The notes under the pieces: generated by a model
What the model was told of the DNA's origin: nothing
Seen by the model: the letters and a program-made list of their open reading frames with translations, nothing else
The model's database searches: none
Shown here: piece after piece, positions 34,162 to 43,524 of the stretch
Numbering within the stretch: the stretch's first letter is position 1
Layout: the number at the start of each line of letters is the position of its first letter
Assembly: GCF_007570825.1 (NCBI RefSeq)
Contig: NZ_SUNB01000001.1
Coordinates: 1,054,001 to 1,118,000, forward strand
DNA length: 64,000 bases
Reading direction: 5' to 3'
Source of the DNA: Pleionea sediminis
GTDB taxonomy: Bacteria; Pseudomonadota; Gammaproteobacteria; Enterobacterales; Kangiellaceae
Position numbers and translations under genes: made by a program

Positions 34162-35763
34162 ATGACAAAAACCATAGCTATCAGTATTTTAGGTACTCAG
34201 CTGGATTATGCTGGTAAACGAGGCGATCGCTGGAGTAAGTGGCGTCCCAATGTTTCTCTGTGCTCACAATCTGACTTGGTGATTGATGAACTTTATTTAC
34301 TGCACGATGAGCGCAGCCAGCGACTTGCGAATACAACCATTCAAGACATTGCAGAAATTTCTCCAGAAACCAAAGTCCACGACACCTTGCTTTCTTTTGA
34401 AGATCCCTGGGACTTTGAAGAGGTTTACTCCAAACTTTTTGATTTATGTGACTCTATTAATTTTAATACCGAAAAAACGGACTATTTATTTCATATCACT
34501 ACCGGAACACACGTCGCACAAATTTGCATATTCTTACTGACTGAAAGCCGTCACTTTCCCGGTCGGCTGGTTCAAACGTCTCCGGGACGCGGTGAAGAAA
34601 AAGTAGTGGGCAAGCATCAGATTATTGACCTTGATTTATCCCGTTACGATCAAATTGCTTCGCGATTTACTCAGCAACAAAGCGATGATGAATCTTTTTT
34701 AAAAGGTGGCATTGCTACACAAAACGAAAAGTTTAATCAATTAATTACTCAAATAGAAAAAGTGGCGATTCGTTCATCGGCTCCAATTTTACTCAATGGC
34801 CCAACTGGTGCCGGGAAAACACAATTAGCGCGTCGTATTTATGCCTTAAAAAAGAAGCGAGATCTTGTATCGGGGGATTTAGTTGCCGTGAACTGTGCAA
34901 CACTTAAAGGTGACAGTGCGATGTCTGCCTTGTTTGGCCATAATAAAGGTGCGTTTACTGGCGCTCAAACGAAACGAGCTGGTTTTTTACTATCTGCCGA
35001 TAAAGGTGTTTTATTTCTTGATGAAATTGGTGAACTAGGCCTCGACGAACAAGCTATGTTATTACATGCATTAGAAACAAAAACATTTTTTCCTGTGGGT
35101 AGTGACAAAGAAGTTAAAAGTGACTTTCAACTCATCGCCGGAACCAATAAAGATTTAAATAAACTGGTTGCAGAAGGAAGTTTTCGTGAAGATTTGTTAG
35201 CAAGAATCAATTTGTGGACCTATGAGCTTCCCGGACTTAAAGATCGTCGCGAAGATATTGAACCCAATATTGAATTTGAGTTACAACAGTTTGCTCGCAA
35301 TGAAGGCAAGAAAGTCGATTTTAATCGCGAAGCTCGAGAGCGATTTTTAGCATTTGCTCTATCTCATGAATCAACTTGGCAGGGCAATTTTCGTGACCTG
35401 AATGCCACAATTACTCGCATGTGTACACTAGCAGAAAGCGCCCGAATATCTCTTGAAGATGTGAAGCTAGAAACGGAACGACTCAATAAGCAATGGTCAC
35501 CTATTAAAAGCTCGAATGATGATGTTGATTTAAACTTTTATTTATCGAAAGCACAAATTTCAGAGTTAGATAATTTTGATAAAGCGCAATTAAAATATGT
35601 GATCGCAACTTGCTTAAGGCATCGGTCGATGGCATCGGCGGGTCGAGAACTTTTTGACCAATCTCGCTTGAAGAAAACTAAAGCGAATGATTCCAATCGT
35701 CTACAAAAGTATCTAGCAAAGTTTGAGTTAACCTTTGATCAAATTAAAGGGGAGTTAAATTAG
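34162..35763 (+). CDS. rtcR: RtcR, CARF-domain sigma-54 transcriptional activator
   Basis: Bacterial enhancer-binding protein controlling the divergent rtc operon. From the ATG at 34162 it has 533 residues, close to E. coli RtcR (532); the frame opens at 34123 but the family N-terminus (KTIAISILGTQLDYAGKRGDRWSKWRP) fixes the start. Residues 1-185 form the CARF-type sensor, known in RtcR to respond to damaged-tRNA ends with 2',3'-cyclic phosphate. The AAA+ domain has Walker A GPTGAGKT (213-220), the sigma-54 loop GAFTGA (263-268) and Walker B VLFLDE (283-288). The C-terminus should bind enhancer DNA in the intergenic region. Confidence 0.96.
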   Translation: MTKTIAISILGTQLDYAGKRGDRWSKWRPNVSLCSQSDLVIDELYLLHDERSQRLANTTIQDIAEISPETKVHDTLLSFEDPWDFEEVYSKLFDLCDSINFNTEKTDYLFHITTGTHVAQICIFLLTESRHFPGRLVQTSPGRGEEKVVGKHQIIDLDLSRYDQIASRFTQQQSDDESFLKGGIATQNEKFNQLITQIEKVAIRSSAPILLNGPTGAGKTQLARRIYALKKKRDLVSGDLVAVNCATLKGDSAMSALFGHNKGAFTGAQTKRAGFLLSADKGVLFLDEIGELGLDEQAMLLHALETKTFFPVGSDKEVKSDFQLIAGTNKDLNKLVAEGSFREDLLARINLWTYELPGLKDRREDIEPNIEFELQQFARNEGKKVDFNREARERFLAFALSHESTWQGNFRDLNATITRMCTLAESARISLEDVKLETERLNKQWSPIKSSNDDVDLNFYLSKAQISELDNFDKAQLKYVIATCLRHRSMASAGRELFDQSRLKKTKANDSNRLQKYLAKFELTFDQIKGELN

Positions 35764-36242
35764 AAATCGAATTGTTGATTAGCTTAAAATTTAGATAAAA
35801 CTAACGCGTCTCTCTTTAAAGCAAGGCATAGGATTAATAAGATAAACAAGTTGTTTTAAAAATACCGATTAAATCTCAATAGAGTGATATCAAACATTAA
35901 AAACTCATTGATGCGATATTAATTAACCTTACTCATTTAACATGGTAATTAATGCCTCAAAAATGTTTTAATCGCTCCAGTTCAATAAAATCTAAATCAA
36001 ATTGCTCTAATGACCTGCAGAAATATACAGATAGCACTGTTTATCTTTTGATGAGATTTATTTCAACTTTTCAATAAATATCTCATAAATGATACACACT
36101 TCACCTCGACAGAATAATCATCTGGGTTTAATGTTTAAATATTAACCAATGCGTTTCTACAAGGAATTCGAAATTAAGTTTCGTGTTGATAACGGAAAAG
36201 TTAAGAGTCTGTTTTTGGATAAAGGCTAGGAGGTCTAACGTC
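35764..36242. other. 479-base intergenic region after rtcR
   Basis: Very AT-rich and without a convincing frame. It holds the CBS gene leader at its 3' end with AGGAGG at about 36228-36233. The extended frame of that gene (from 36183) lacks a ribosome binding site. No terminator for rtcR with a clear stem and T-run was seen. Confidence 0.4.
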
Positions 36243-36713
36243 ATGAGCGCATCTATAGGGACAATTATGTCTTCTCCCGTGATATCTATTAATTTAGATA
36301 CATCTGTTGAGCAAGTAGAAGAATTTTTAAGTTCAAAAAACCTATCATTCTTACCAGTGATTGATGATAACAATGATTGCTTTGGTGTTGTCAGTAAAAC
36401 CGATCTTGTTTCTTTTCATGCTAAGCACCTTGACGAGAAACGAATTAAAGCTTGGGAAGTATGCACTCACCAGGTGATTCAAGTTGATCCCAACAACTCC
36501 ATTGAAGAAACAGCAAAGCTTATGATGGAGAAAGGTATTCATCATGTTATTGTAAAAAATGACAATCAGATTGTTGGCGTTGTATCTACCAATGATATTT
36601 TGAAAAGTTTTTTAAACGAGGGAAACAAAGTAAACTCAGCAGCTAGCTCTGCGGACACACGAACTGCGTTTATTTCAAGTACGAATAGCGCAAAGTCTTA
36701 CACTACGCGTTGA
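36243..36713 (+). CDS. CBS domain pair protein
   Basis: A 156-residue cytoplasmic protein made of two CBS motifs. The first is IMSSPVISINLDTSVEQVEEFLSSKNLSFLPVIDD..., the second VCTHQVIQVDPNNSIEETAKLMMEKGIHHVIVKN...GVVSTNDILKSF; a short Ser-rich tail follows. CBS pairs bind adenine nucleotides and often sense energy state. AGGAGG nine bases before the ATG at 36243 fixes the start. The 3' end overlaps the convergent HNH gene by 11 bases. No partner enzyme is adjacent, so the target is unknown. Confidence 0.88.
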   Translation: MSASIGTIMSSPVISINLDTSVEQVEEFLSSKNLSFLPVIDDNNDCFGVVSKTDLVSFHAKHLDEKRIKAWEVCTHQVIQVDPNNSIEETAKLMMEKGIHHVIVKNDNQIVGVVSTNDILKSFLNEGNKVNSAASSADTRTAFISSTNSAKSYTTR

Positions 36714-37254
36714 GTTTAACAAAACCTTTGGCTAAATAATCCATTTGGTCTGCTAATATATTTCTATTCGCTAGCGCCATATATTCAAACTTGTTCGGCT
36801 TAAACGGCACTGCCAATAAAGGCATATTTGATTGTTCAGGTGTTTGACAACCTTTTCGATTATTACATGTCTTGCATGCCGTAACACAATTAGTCCATGA
36901 ATCTTTTCCACCTTGTGCTCTAGGAATCACATGATCACGAGTGAGCAATGTTCTCGAATGTTTTTCACCACAGTAAAGACATAAAAAGCGATCGCGAGCA
37001 AATAAAGCAGAATTAGTTAAAGCCGGAACACGATGGGATTGTTCGTGAAGAATTCCATCAATAGCTATTACGGGAGCAATGTCCAAAAAAGACTGATTAC
37101 CCGTTAATCGACTGATTCCCCCGTGCAGAGTTGCCATGACATCGCCAAGACTCCACAGTACCTGCTGTTTGGAATAAAAACAGGCTGCTTGCTCTAAATT
37201 TATCCACTCCATTGGAAAACCAGACTTATCAAGTCGTAACACCAGCGAACCCAT
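36703..37254 (-). CDS. HNH endonuclease family protein
   Basis: A 183-residue protein with a C-terminal-half HNH nuclease domain. CLYCG and CKTCN give the two zinc CxxC pairs, DHVIPRAQGG holds the first histidine and NCVTACKTCNNRKG the central Asn. It resembles the stand-alone HNH proteins common in gammaproteobacterial chromosomes rather than a phage or intein nuclease. AGGAG precedes the ATG. The N-terminal 85 residues (including FCFYSKQ-type aromatic stretches) are of unknown role. It is not associated with a methylase or phage genes. Confidence 0.88.
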   Translation of the reverse strand: MGSLVLRLDKSGFPMEWINLEQAACFYSKQQVLWSLGDVMATLHGGISRLTGNQSFLDIAPVIAIDGILHEQSHRVPALTNSALFARDRFLCLYCGEKHSRTLLTRDHVIPRAQGGKDSWTNCVTACKTCNNRKGCQTPEQSNMPLLAVPFKPNKFEYMALANRNILADQMDYLAKGFVKLNA

Positions 37255-37527
37255 AGTAGCTCCTGTGCGTGTATCTTTCTCAGTAATACCACTTACCGTC
37301 TTATATGTCTATTAAATATACACCAGTTTTTTTACACTTTTTAGTCATACTCAGAAATTTTTTTAAAAGCTACATTTAAAAAGAACTGAAAGAGAGTCGC
37401 TTTCTAAAATACAAGCCGTAGATGTATGCATAAATATAGGTTAGTTACCGAAAACTAAACGCACTGATATTGAGATAAAAGACTATCGTTCGGGCTTAAA
37501 AAAATAATTAATTAGCGAAAAACGTTA

Positions 37528-37929
37528 CTAGCTAAAAAGCCAGTTGATCGCATCACTTTGATTTGAAAATATATCTATTTCAGACATCTGGAAGGCAACA
37601 CTATTGTATTGCAGCATTTTCAAAAAGCCTTGTGTCAAAGGATCTTTGGAGACTAACGCGACACGATGTTTAAGATTAGGTCGAGTTAATTTATTCTTTA
37701 CGTTTGTTAGAATATCTTCTTGCTCCATAACGGATATATCAATATCACAATCGCTTAAATCATAAATTCGGTAGGAAAAGTAATTGCCTTCCAATATTTT
37801 TTCAACTTCTGAAAATACCGTATTTAGATCAGGAAGCGTAAGTCGACCACTCATTATTATAGTCAATAAGCTTCGATCTTCATCCTGAGAGATCAAGTAT
37901 TTAAATTTTTCGAAATCATTGTCCGACAT
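37528..37929 (-). CDS. STAS/SpoIIAA-like protein
   Basis: A 133-residue protein with an alternating beta/alpha pattern of the SpoIIAA-like (STAS superfamily) fold: LLTIIMSGRLTLPDLNTVFSEVEKIL, YRIYDLSDCDIDISV, HRVALVSKDPLTQGFLKML and a last helix SDAINWLF. Similar single-domain proteins occur widely in marine gammaproteobacteria next to signalling genes, but their function is not established. No Shine-Dalgarno sequence stands out. It is monocistronic. Confidence 0.6.
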   Translation of the reverse strand: MSDNDFEKFKYLISQDEDRSLLTIIMSGRLTLPDLNTVFSEVEKILEGNYFSYRIYDLSDCDIDISVMEQEDILTNVKNKLTRPNLKHRVALVSKDPLTQGFLKMLQYNSVAFQMSEIDIFSNQSDAINWLFS

Positions 37930-38048
37930 TATACAATTATAGAAAACACTATTGATTTTTCATTATTAAAGCCAACTAACGAACCATTATTTTTCTTAAA
38001 CTTACTAAATCTCACTCTAAAGATGGACTTAAAATTCTAAAAACTTTG

Positions 38049-38906
38049 TCACCCTGGGAGAGGGATAAACTCTTCATCATCACCAGGAATTGCGGGAAAT
38101 TCCCCTTTCTGCCAGCGAATTTTTGCATCTTTGATCTTTTCTTTATCAAATGACACAAAGTTCCAGTCCATAAATGGGGCTTGCTCAAAGGATTTTCCTC
38201 CTAGCATCAGAATTCTGCAGTTAGTCAAAACCTCAAGCTCTTCATCACCTGATTCATAAACAACAAAATCGCCGGCCTTAAACTCTTCTTGCCCTATACG
38301 AACTTGTCCCATTTGAATATAAATGGCGGTTTCGAAGTCACCACATGGGCGTCCTAACTTACCTCCTACTTCGCCAATAACATCGAGATAGAACATAGGA
38401 CTGTACGTTTTAACCGGAGATGATCGACCGAAGGCCTCACCAGCAATTAACCTTATTAGGAATTTCTCTCTATGAATATAGGGCAGTTGTGTTTTTGGAA
38501 CATGAGTAAACGAAGGCTCAACTTCTGCTTTTTCTTCGGGCAGAACCATCCAACACTGAATACCATCTAAGTGATGATCATTACCTCGTACTTCCAAAGT
38601 TTCTCTTTCTGAATGAACAATACCCCGACCTGCTGTCATCCAATTAACATCGCCTGGATGTATTTCTTGAATAGAACCTAAACTATCTCTATGCAAAATA
38701 CTTCCTTTAAATAGATAAGTCATTGTGGCTAACCCAATATGAGGATGAGGTCGAACATTTATTCCATTGCCCGCCTCAAAGTGCGCCGGCCCCATATGAT
38801 CGAAAAATACAAATGGCCCAACCATTCGTTGATTTTCACTAGGCAAAATACGCTTTACTGAAAAACCACCTAAGTCTCGAGTTTTTGATGCAATGAGTAC
38901 CGACAT
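38049..38906 (-). CDS. pirin family protein
   Basis: A 285-residue double-cupin protein. The metal-binding set of pirins is present: H54 and H56 (RPHPHIGLATMTYLF), H98 and E100 (GIVHSE). A conserved second cupin with SPVKTYSPMFYLDV follows. Bacterial pirins include quercetin 2,3-dioxygenases and proteins with no known substrate, so a reaction cannot be named. GGAGG lies upstream of the ATG. It is 98 bases before the Kef-type antiporter on the same strand. Confidence 0.92.
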   Translation of the reverse strand: MSVLIASKTRDLGGFSVKRILPSENQRMVGPFVFFDHMGPAHFEAGNGINVRPHPHIGLATMTYLFKGSILHRDSLGSIQEIHPGDVNWMTAGRGIVHSERETLEVRGNDHHLDGIQCWMVLPEEKAEVEPSFTHVPKTQLPYIHREKFLIRLIAGEAFGRSSPVKTYSPMFYLDVIGEVGGKLGRPCGDFETAIYIQMGQVRIGQEEFKAGDFVVYESGDEELEVLTNCRILMLGGKSFEQAPFMDWNFVSFDKEKIKDAKIRWQKGEFPAIPGDDEEFIPLPG

Positions 38907-39004
38907 AATGCGCCTCCAAAAATCGACTATACCAATGTAAAACCAAATTTAAAATTCAGCTCTATCATTGTACTTATGTCGATATTAAATTTTAAAAATC
39001 AAGA

Positions 39005-40765
39005 TTACTTTTCCTGATCTTGTTGAAATAGTCTTTCCAAATCAGCACGACCTTGTCGACCAACCTCAATGAGTTTAGCTAAATCGTCTCGATGTTTAAT
39101 CGAGTCTCTCACCATTGAGTTATCATGATTAGAAAATCTTTCGATTGTACGGATAGCTTCACCATCACTGTAACCTATTTCCGTTAAAGTAAATGTTGCC
39201 GCATCCAAACTACTTTTAAACATTTCACGAACGACTTGATCCGCTCCCGCTGCCGATAAACTCCAAAAAGCGGCACGATTTCGTGCTCGAGCGATAACCT
39301 TCACTTTTGGGTGCTGTTCTTTTATCAAAGATACTATCGTTTCAGCTTCTTGATAATCATCAACAGCAACGAGTACAACTCTTACCGAATCAATACCTGC
39401 AGCTTCAAGTACATCGAGTCGTGTCGCATCTCCATAATGAACTTTATTGCCAAATCGAGTGACAAAGTCAATATGCTCAGCATCGCGATCAATAGCTGTA
39501 AACGGAATTTTATTCGCCGCTAAAATTCGTCCTGTCGTTTGCCCAAAACGGCCAAAACCTAAAATTAAAACTTCAGGCTCGTCATCGTAATCTGCCGTTT
39601 GTAACTCTGGCGTCGCCTTTGCTGGTGGCTTTATAGCAAGACTAATAATTGCTACTAAAGGAGATGTAAGGGCCATTGATAACCCAACAATTAAGTTAAT
39701 GTGTGAGGCGACTTCTATTGGAATAACACCGCTACTTCCTGCTTGAGCCATAACAACAAAGGCAAACTCTCCTCCCTGACTTAGCATGAGCCCTACTTTT
39801 ATCCCACGCCGCCAATGAATCTTTGCCATGGTCATCAAAACCATAATAATAGAAGTCTTAAACGCCATTAATGCTAAAGCAGCCAAAAGCAACATAAAGG
39901 GACTTTTCAAAAACAAATCCAAATTTAAGGTCATTCCAATGGCAATAAAGAACAACCCTAAAGTTAAACCTTTAAATGGTTCTATATCACTTTCTAATTG
40001 ATGTCTAAAACTTGAGTTAGCTAGTAATATTCCGGCAATAAATGCACCTAAACCCATCGATAGTCCGGTCTTCAACATTAAAACAGCAGCACCAACAACG
40101 ATTAACAAGCTCGCTGCGGTCATACTTTCTCGACTGCCATAACGAGAAATCAGTTTTAAGAATGGATTAAGTAAAAACTTGCCAACAAGTAATAAAGCTG
40201 CAATGGCAAGAATACTCCAATACCAAGGCACTGATTCGACAGCCGCTTTATTGGACAGAGAATCGACTAAAAATAAGATAGGAATAACCGCAAGATCTTG
40301 TAACAGTAAAATAGCAAATCCAGCTCGCCCCGAAGGTTTCGCAATAATTCGTTTTTCTGCCATCAGTTGAATTGCAAAGGCCGTTGAAGAGAGTCCTAAA
40401 GCCAGACCGATAACGATCGCCGTAGATCCATTTTCAATGAGAATCCAACCCACGCCAGCGATAACGCTAGCTGAAATTAAAAGTTGACCGATACCCAATC
40501 CGACAATGTGATGCCGCATCGACCAAAGCTTCACAGGATTCATCTCTAAACCAATAACAAAGAGTAGTAATACGACGCCAATTTCTGAAAAATGCAAGAT
40601 ACTCTCAGGGTTTGAAATGAAGTTAAATCCCCAGGGCCCTAAGGCCATACCTGCAACGAGATAACCTAAAATAGCTCCGAGCTTGATGCGTCGAAAAAGT
40701 GGAACGGCTATTACAGCAGCAACTAAAAAAAAGAGAACCGACGATAACGGTGTATGGGTATCCAT
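39005..40765 (-). CDS. Kef-type K+/H+ antiporter with TrkA-N domain (CPA2)
   Basis: A 586-residue inner-membrane transporter. About 12 helices of the CPA2 fold occupy residues 1-375 (FSEIGVVLLLFVIGLEMNPVKL; LSSTAFAIQLMAEK; LLLQDLAVIPIL; MLSQGGEFAFVV). The cytosolic RCK/TrkA-N domain follows, with the NAD-binding GFGRFGQ motif at about 400. It is close to KefB/KefC in architecture; E. coli KefC has 620 residues. It exports K+ in exchange for H+, in Kef proteins gated by glutathione adducts. No KefG/KefF ancillary gene is adjacent. A glutathionyl-hydroquinone reductase lies divergently at 42471. Confidence 0.92.
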   Translation of the reverse strand: MDTHTPLSSVLFFLVAAVIAVPLFRRIKLGAILGYLVAGMALGPWGFNFISNPESILHFSEIGVVLLLFVIGLEMNPVKLWSMRHHIVGLGIGQLLISASVIAGVGWILIENGSTAIVIGLALGLSSTAFAIQLMAEKRIIAKPSGRAGFAILLLQDLAVIPILFLVDSLSNKAAVESVPWYWSILAIAALLLVGKFLLNPFLKLISRYGSRESMTAASLLIVVGAAVLMLKTGLSMGLGAFIAGILLANSSFRHQLESDIEPFKGLTLGLFFIAIGMTLNLDLFLKSPFMLLLAALALMAFKTSIIMVLMTMAKIHWRRGIKVGLMLSQGGEFAFVVMAQAGSSGVIPIEVASHINLIVGLSMALTSPLVAIISLAIKPPAKATPELQTADYDDEPEVLILGFGRFGQTTGRILAANKIPFTAIDRDAEHIDFVTRFGNKVHYGDATRLDVLEAAGIDSVRVVLVAVDDYQEAETIVSLIKEQHPKVKVIARARNRAAFWSLSAAGADQVVREMFKSSLDAATFTLTEIGYSDGEAIRTIERFSNHDNSMVRDSIKHRDDLAKLIEVGRQGRADLERLFQQDQEK

Positions 40766-41358
40766 AAATTATCCTGTTATAAGTGCTGCACCGTAGTAAA
40801 GCAGCGGTATTTTTCGCATTACATTCGAGATCATCAAGACAATAACTTACTCGTTAAGAAATAACTTTTAAAATAATGCCTCTTTACCTGATGTCATTTG
40901 TGTAAAAGTGCCTCATTATAACAATCAGCATGCAAGTCTTTTGCCTGTTACTGTCTGATTAAAACAATGTCGGTCCGCATGAAGTACTAACCTCTCTGCA
41001 TCAAAAAAGAACACTCCAGCTCTAACCTGGTGCCTTTTCAGGCGACTCTTCGAGTTATCATAATCATTAGTCACATCAAACTGCGTTGGTAGAGCTTAAC
41101 AGCATTTTAAAAATTAAATACAATCGACTACCGATTATTTTCATCGAAGTTTTCGATATTGCGTCGACTCGTTCTAATCATCAGCTTGATGAATCAAAAG
41201 AAACACTTTATAAAGTTTATCAATATAATACTTGGCACCTAGCTGCTTTTCTTGCATAAATTCAGCTAAATAACGGCTTAACCAGACTCATCGTCAGGCT
41301 AAACACCTTCAAAGAATTATTAAACGAGATATTTAATACAGCGAACAACTCAGAATTT
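40766..41358. other. 593-base divergent intergenic region
   Basis: AT-rich and non-coding, between the antiporter and the YdjM-like gene, and so holding both promoters. A short GCC/GGC hairpin around 41030-41045 is too weak to interpret. No repeat, tRNA or clear operator was found. Confidence 0.35.
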
Positions 41359-42381
41359 ATGGACTCGATTACTCAGGTATTACTTGGCGCCGCTGTTGGT
41401 GAGGCCACTGGCGGAAAGCAATTCGGTAGAAAAGCAGCACTTTGGGGTGCCGTTTGTGGAACCTTGCCAGATCTTGATGTCTTTATTCCACTGGGTGATG
41501 CAGTTAGTGACTTTACCTATCACCGTTCAGCTTCACACTCAATCGTTTTAATGTTAGTGGTGGCCCCAATTATCAGTTGGCTAATCACACGTATACACGT
41601 GACTACTCGGGAACATTATTGTCGCTGGACAATATTAGTCTTTCTATCTTTGGCTACTCACGCATTACTTGATAGCTTCACCGTTTATGGTACCCAAATT
41701 TTCTGGCCCATCAGTGAATACCCTATGACATGGTCAACTATCTTTATTATTGACCCTCTATACACAATACCTTTATTAATTGGGGTTATTTGGGCTCTAA
41801 TCAGCCGTCATCCTAAAACGAGTGGCTACCATGCAAATCGGGTTGGGCTTATAGTCAGCACAGTGTATTTAGGATGGACTATCGCTGTAAAACTTTACAT
41901 AAATACAGTAACAGAAAACTCTATTATTGAGAATAAGCTAAACGTTGATCAATACCTTACAACACCCTCCGCATTTAACTCACTCTTATGGCGAATTGTT
42001 CTGGTCGACGATACAAGTTATTACGAAGGCTATTATTCTATTTTTGATTCAACTCCCAATATTCAGTTTGAGAAGTATTCAAGAAGTACTGAACAAATCA
42101 GAGCTTTGTCAGAACATTGGCCGGTGAAACGATTGCAGTGGTTTACTAAAAATTTTTACAAGGTTCAATCAAAAGAAAGCAGACTTATTATTACTGATTT
42201 GAGAATGGGCTCAGAGCCACAATATGTGTTTAACTTTGTTGTTGCTGAAGAACACAACCCTCACTATCGGCCGGTTAAAGCAGAATTGGTTAACACAGAC
42301 ATGGATTTTCGTCGCGCGGAACTACTTTGGCAACGCATATGGGATGATTCAATAAAAATTTCGCCCGCCGCATCGCATTGA
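41359..42381 (+). CDS. YdjM-like membrane-bound metal-dependent hydrolase
   Basis: A 340-residue membrane protein. The N-terminus MDSITQVLLGAAVGEATGGKQFGRKAALWGAVCGTLPDLD, with its Asp pair, is the signature of the LexA-regulated YdjM/DUF457 group, described as predicted metal-dependent hydrolases. Conserved histidines follow in SASHSIVLML and THALLDSFTVYGTQIFWP. About five helices fill residues 60-190; the C-terminal 150 residues are soluble. Substrate is unknown. There is no visible LexA box upstream and no strong ribosome binding site. Confidence 0.85.
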   Translation: MDSITQVLLGAAVGEATGGKQFGRKAALWGAVCGTLPDLDVFIPLGDAVSDFTYHRSASHSIVLMLVVAPIISWLITRIHVTTREHYCRWTILVFLSLATHALLDSFTVYGTQIFWPISEYPMTWSTIFIIDPLYTIPLLIGVIWALISRHPKTSGYHANRVGLIVSTVYLGWTIAVKLYINTVTENSIIENKLNVDQYLTTPSAFNSLLWRIVLVDDTSYYEGYYSIFDSTPNIQFEKYSRSTEQIRALSEHWPVKRLQWFTKNFYKVQSKESRLIITDLRMGSEPQYVFNFVVAEEHNPHYRPVKAELVNTDMDFRRAELLWQRIWDDSIKISPAASH

Positions 42382-42470
42382 TTAGTTAAAACTCTCTAAT
42401 CGAATAACTCGATACATTAGCGAGTTAATACACTCTATACTATCTCTAAACATATCAACCGGAGCAAATG

Positions 42471-43460
42471 ATGGGATTGTTAGTCGAAGGTCAATGGCAA
42501 GATGAATGGTACGACACCAAATCCACTGGTGGAAAATTCGTCCGAAAAGATAGTAGTTTTAGAAATTGGATAACATCTGATGGCAGCGCCGGTCCAACAG
42601 GCGACTCTGGATTTAAAGCAGAAAAGGATCGATACCATCTATATGTTTCTCTCGCCTGCCCTTGGGCACACCGCACACTGATATTTAGAAAACTTAAGGG
42701 ATTAGAAAGCCACCTACCAATTTCCGTCGTTAATCCTTACATGCGCGAAAATGGTTGGACATTTCATGATGGACCTGACGTGATTAAAGACCCTATTCAT
42801 AGTGCTGAATTCATGCACCAAATTTATACTGCAGCGAAATCGGATTACACAGGTCGCGTCACAGTCCCTGTTCTTTGGGACAAACAGAAAAACACCATTG
42901 TTAGCAATGAATCATCCGAAATAATAAGAATGCTTAATAGTGCATTTGATGAGATAGGCGCTAGCTCTGATGACTTTTATCCAGAGAATAAAAGAGCGGA
43001 AATAGATGAACTCAATGAGTTCATTTACCCGACAATTAACAACGGAGTCTATAAAGCAGGTTTTGCAACCGAACAAGATGCTTACGAAGAAGCCGTTAAC
43101 GAACTTTTCGACGGCCTGAATAAAATTGAAATGCTGCTGAGCAAAAAGCGATACTTAACTGGCGACACAATTACAGAAGCTGATTGGCGACTATTTACCA
43201 CGTTGATTCGCTTTGATGCTGTTTATGTTGGACACTTCAAATGCAATTTAAAACGTATTATCGATTACCCCAATATTTGGGAGTACCTAAAAGAGCTTTA
43301 CCAATATCCAGGCATTAAAGAAACCGTCAATATGTATCATATTAAGCATCACTATTACGGAAGTCATGACACGATAAATCCCACTCGAATTGTTCCAGAG
43401 GGTCCAATATTAAACTTAGATGCTCCTCATAATAGAACTATAGAACTTAGCTCCCATTAA
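42471..43460 (+). CDS. glutathionyl-hydroquinone reductase (YqjG/ECM4 type, Xi-class GST)
   Basis: A 329-residue cytoplasmic enzyme that removes glutathione from glutathionyl-hydroquinones. The catalytic cysteine is C63 in LACPWAHRTLIFRKLKGL. Other family landmarks are the N-terminal GQWQDEWYDTKSTGGKFVRKDSSFRNWI, VTVPVLWDKQKNTIVSNESSEIIRML and the C-terminal GHFKCNLKRIIDYPNIWEY. Two ATGs are adjacent; the second (42471) is six bases after GGAG, a better spacing than the first. E. coli YqjG has 328 residues. It detoxifies quinones, in keeping with the divergently placed Kef antiporter. Confidence 0.95.
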   Translation: MGLLVEGQWQDEWYDTKSTGGKFVRKDSSFRNWITSDGSAGPTGDSGFKAEKDRYHLYVSLACPWAHRTLIFRKLKGLESHLPISVVNPYMRENGWTFHDGPDVIKDPIHSAEFMHQIYTAAKSDYTGRVTVPVLWDKQKNTIVSNESSEIIRMLNSAFDEIGASSDDFYPENKRAEIDELNEFIYPTINNGVYKAGFATEQDAYEEAVNELFDGLNKIEMLLSKKRYLTGDTITEADWRLFTTLIRFDAVYVGHFKCNLKRIIDYPNIWEYLKELYQYPGIKETVNMYHIKHHYYGSHDTINPTRIVPEGPILNLDAPHNRTIELSSH

Positions 43461-43524
43461 AGTTAAATCTTTGTTAGTCTAAATGATTCTATATGTTGGT
43501 AAGTTCTAAGTGTGAGATTTCTCT

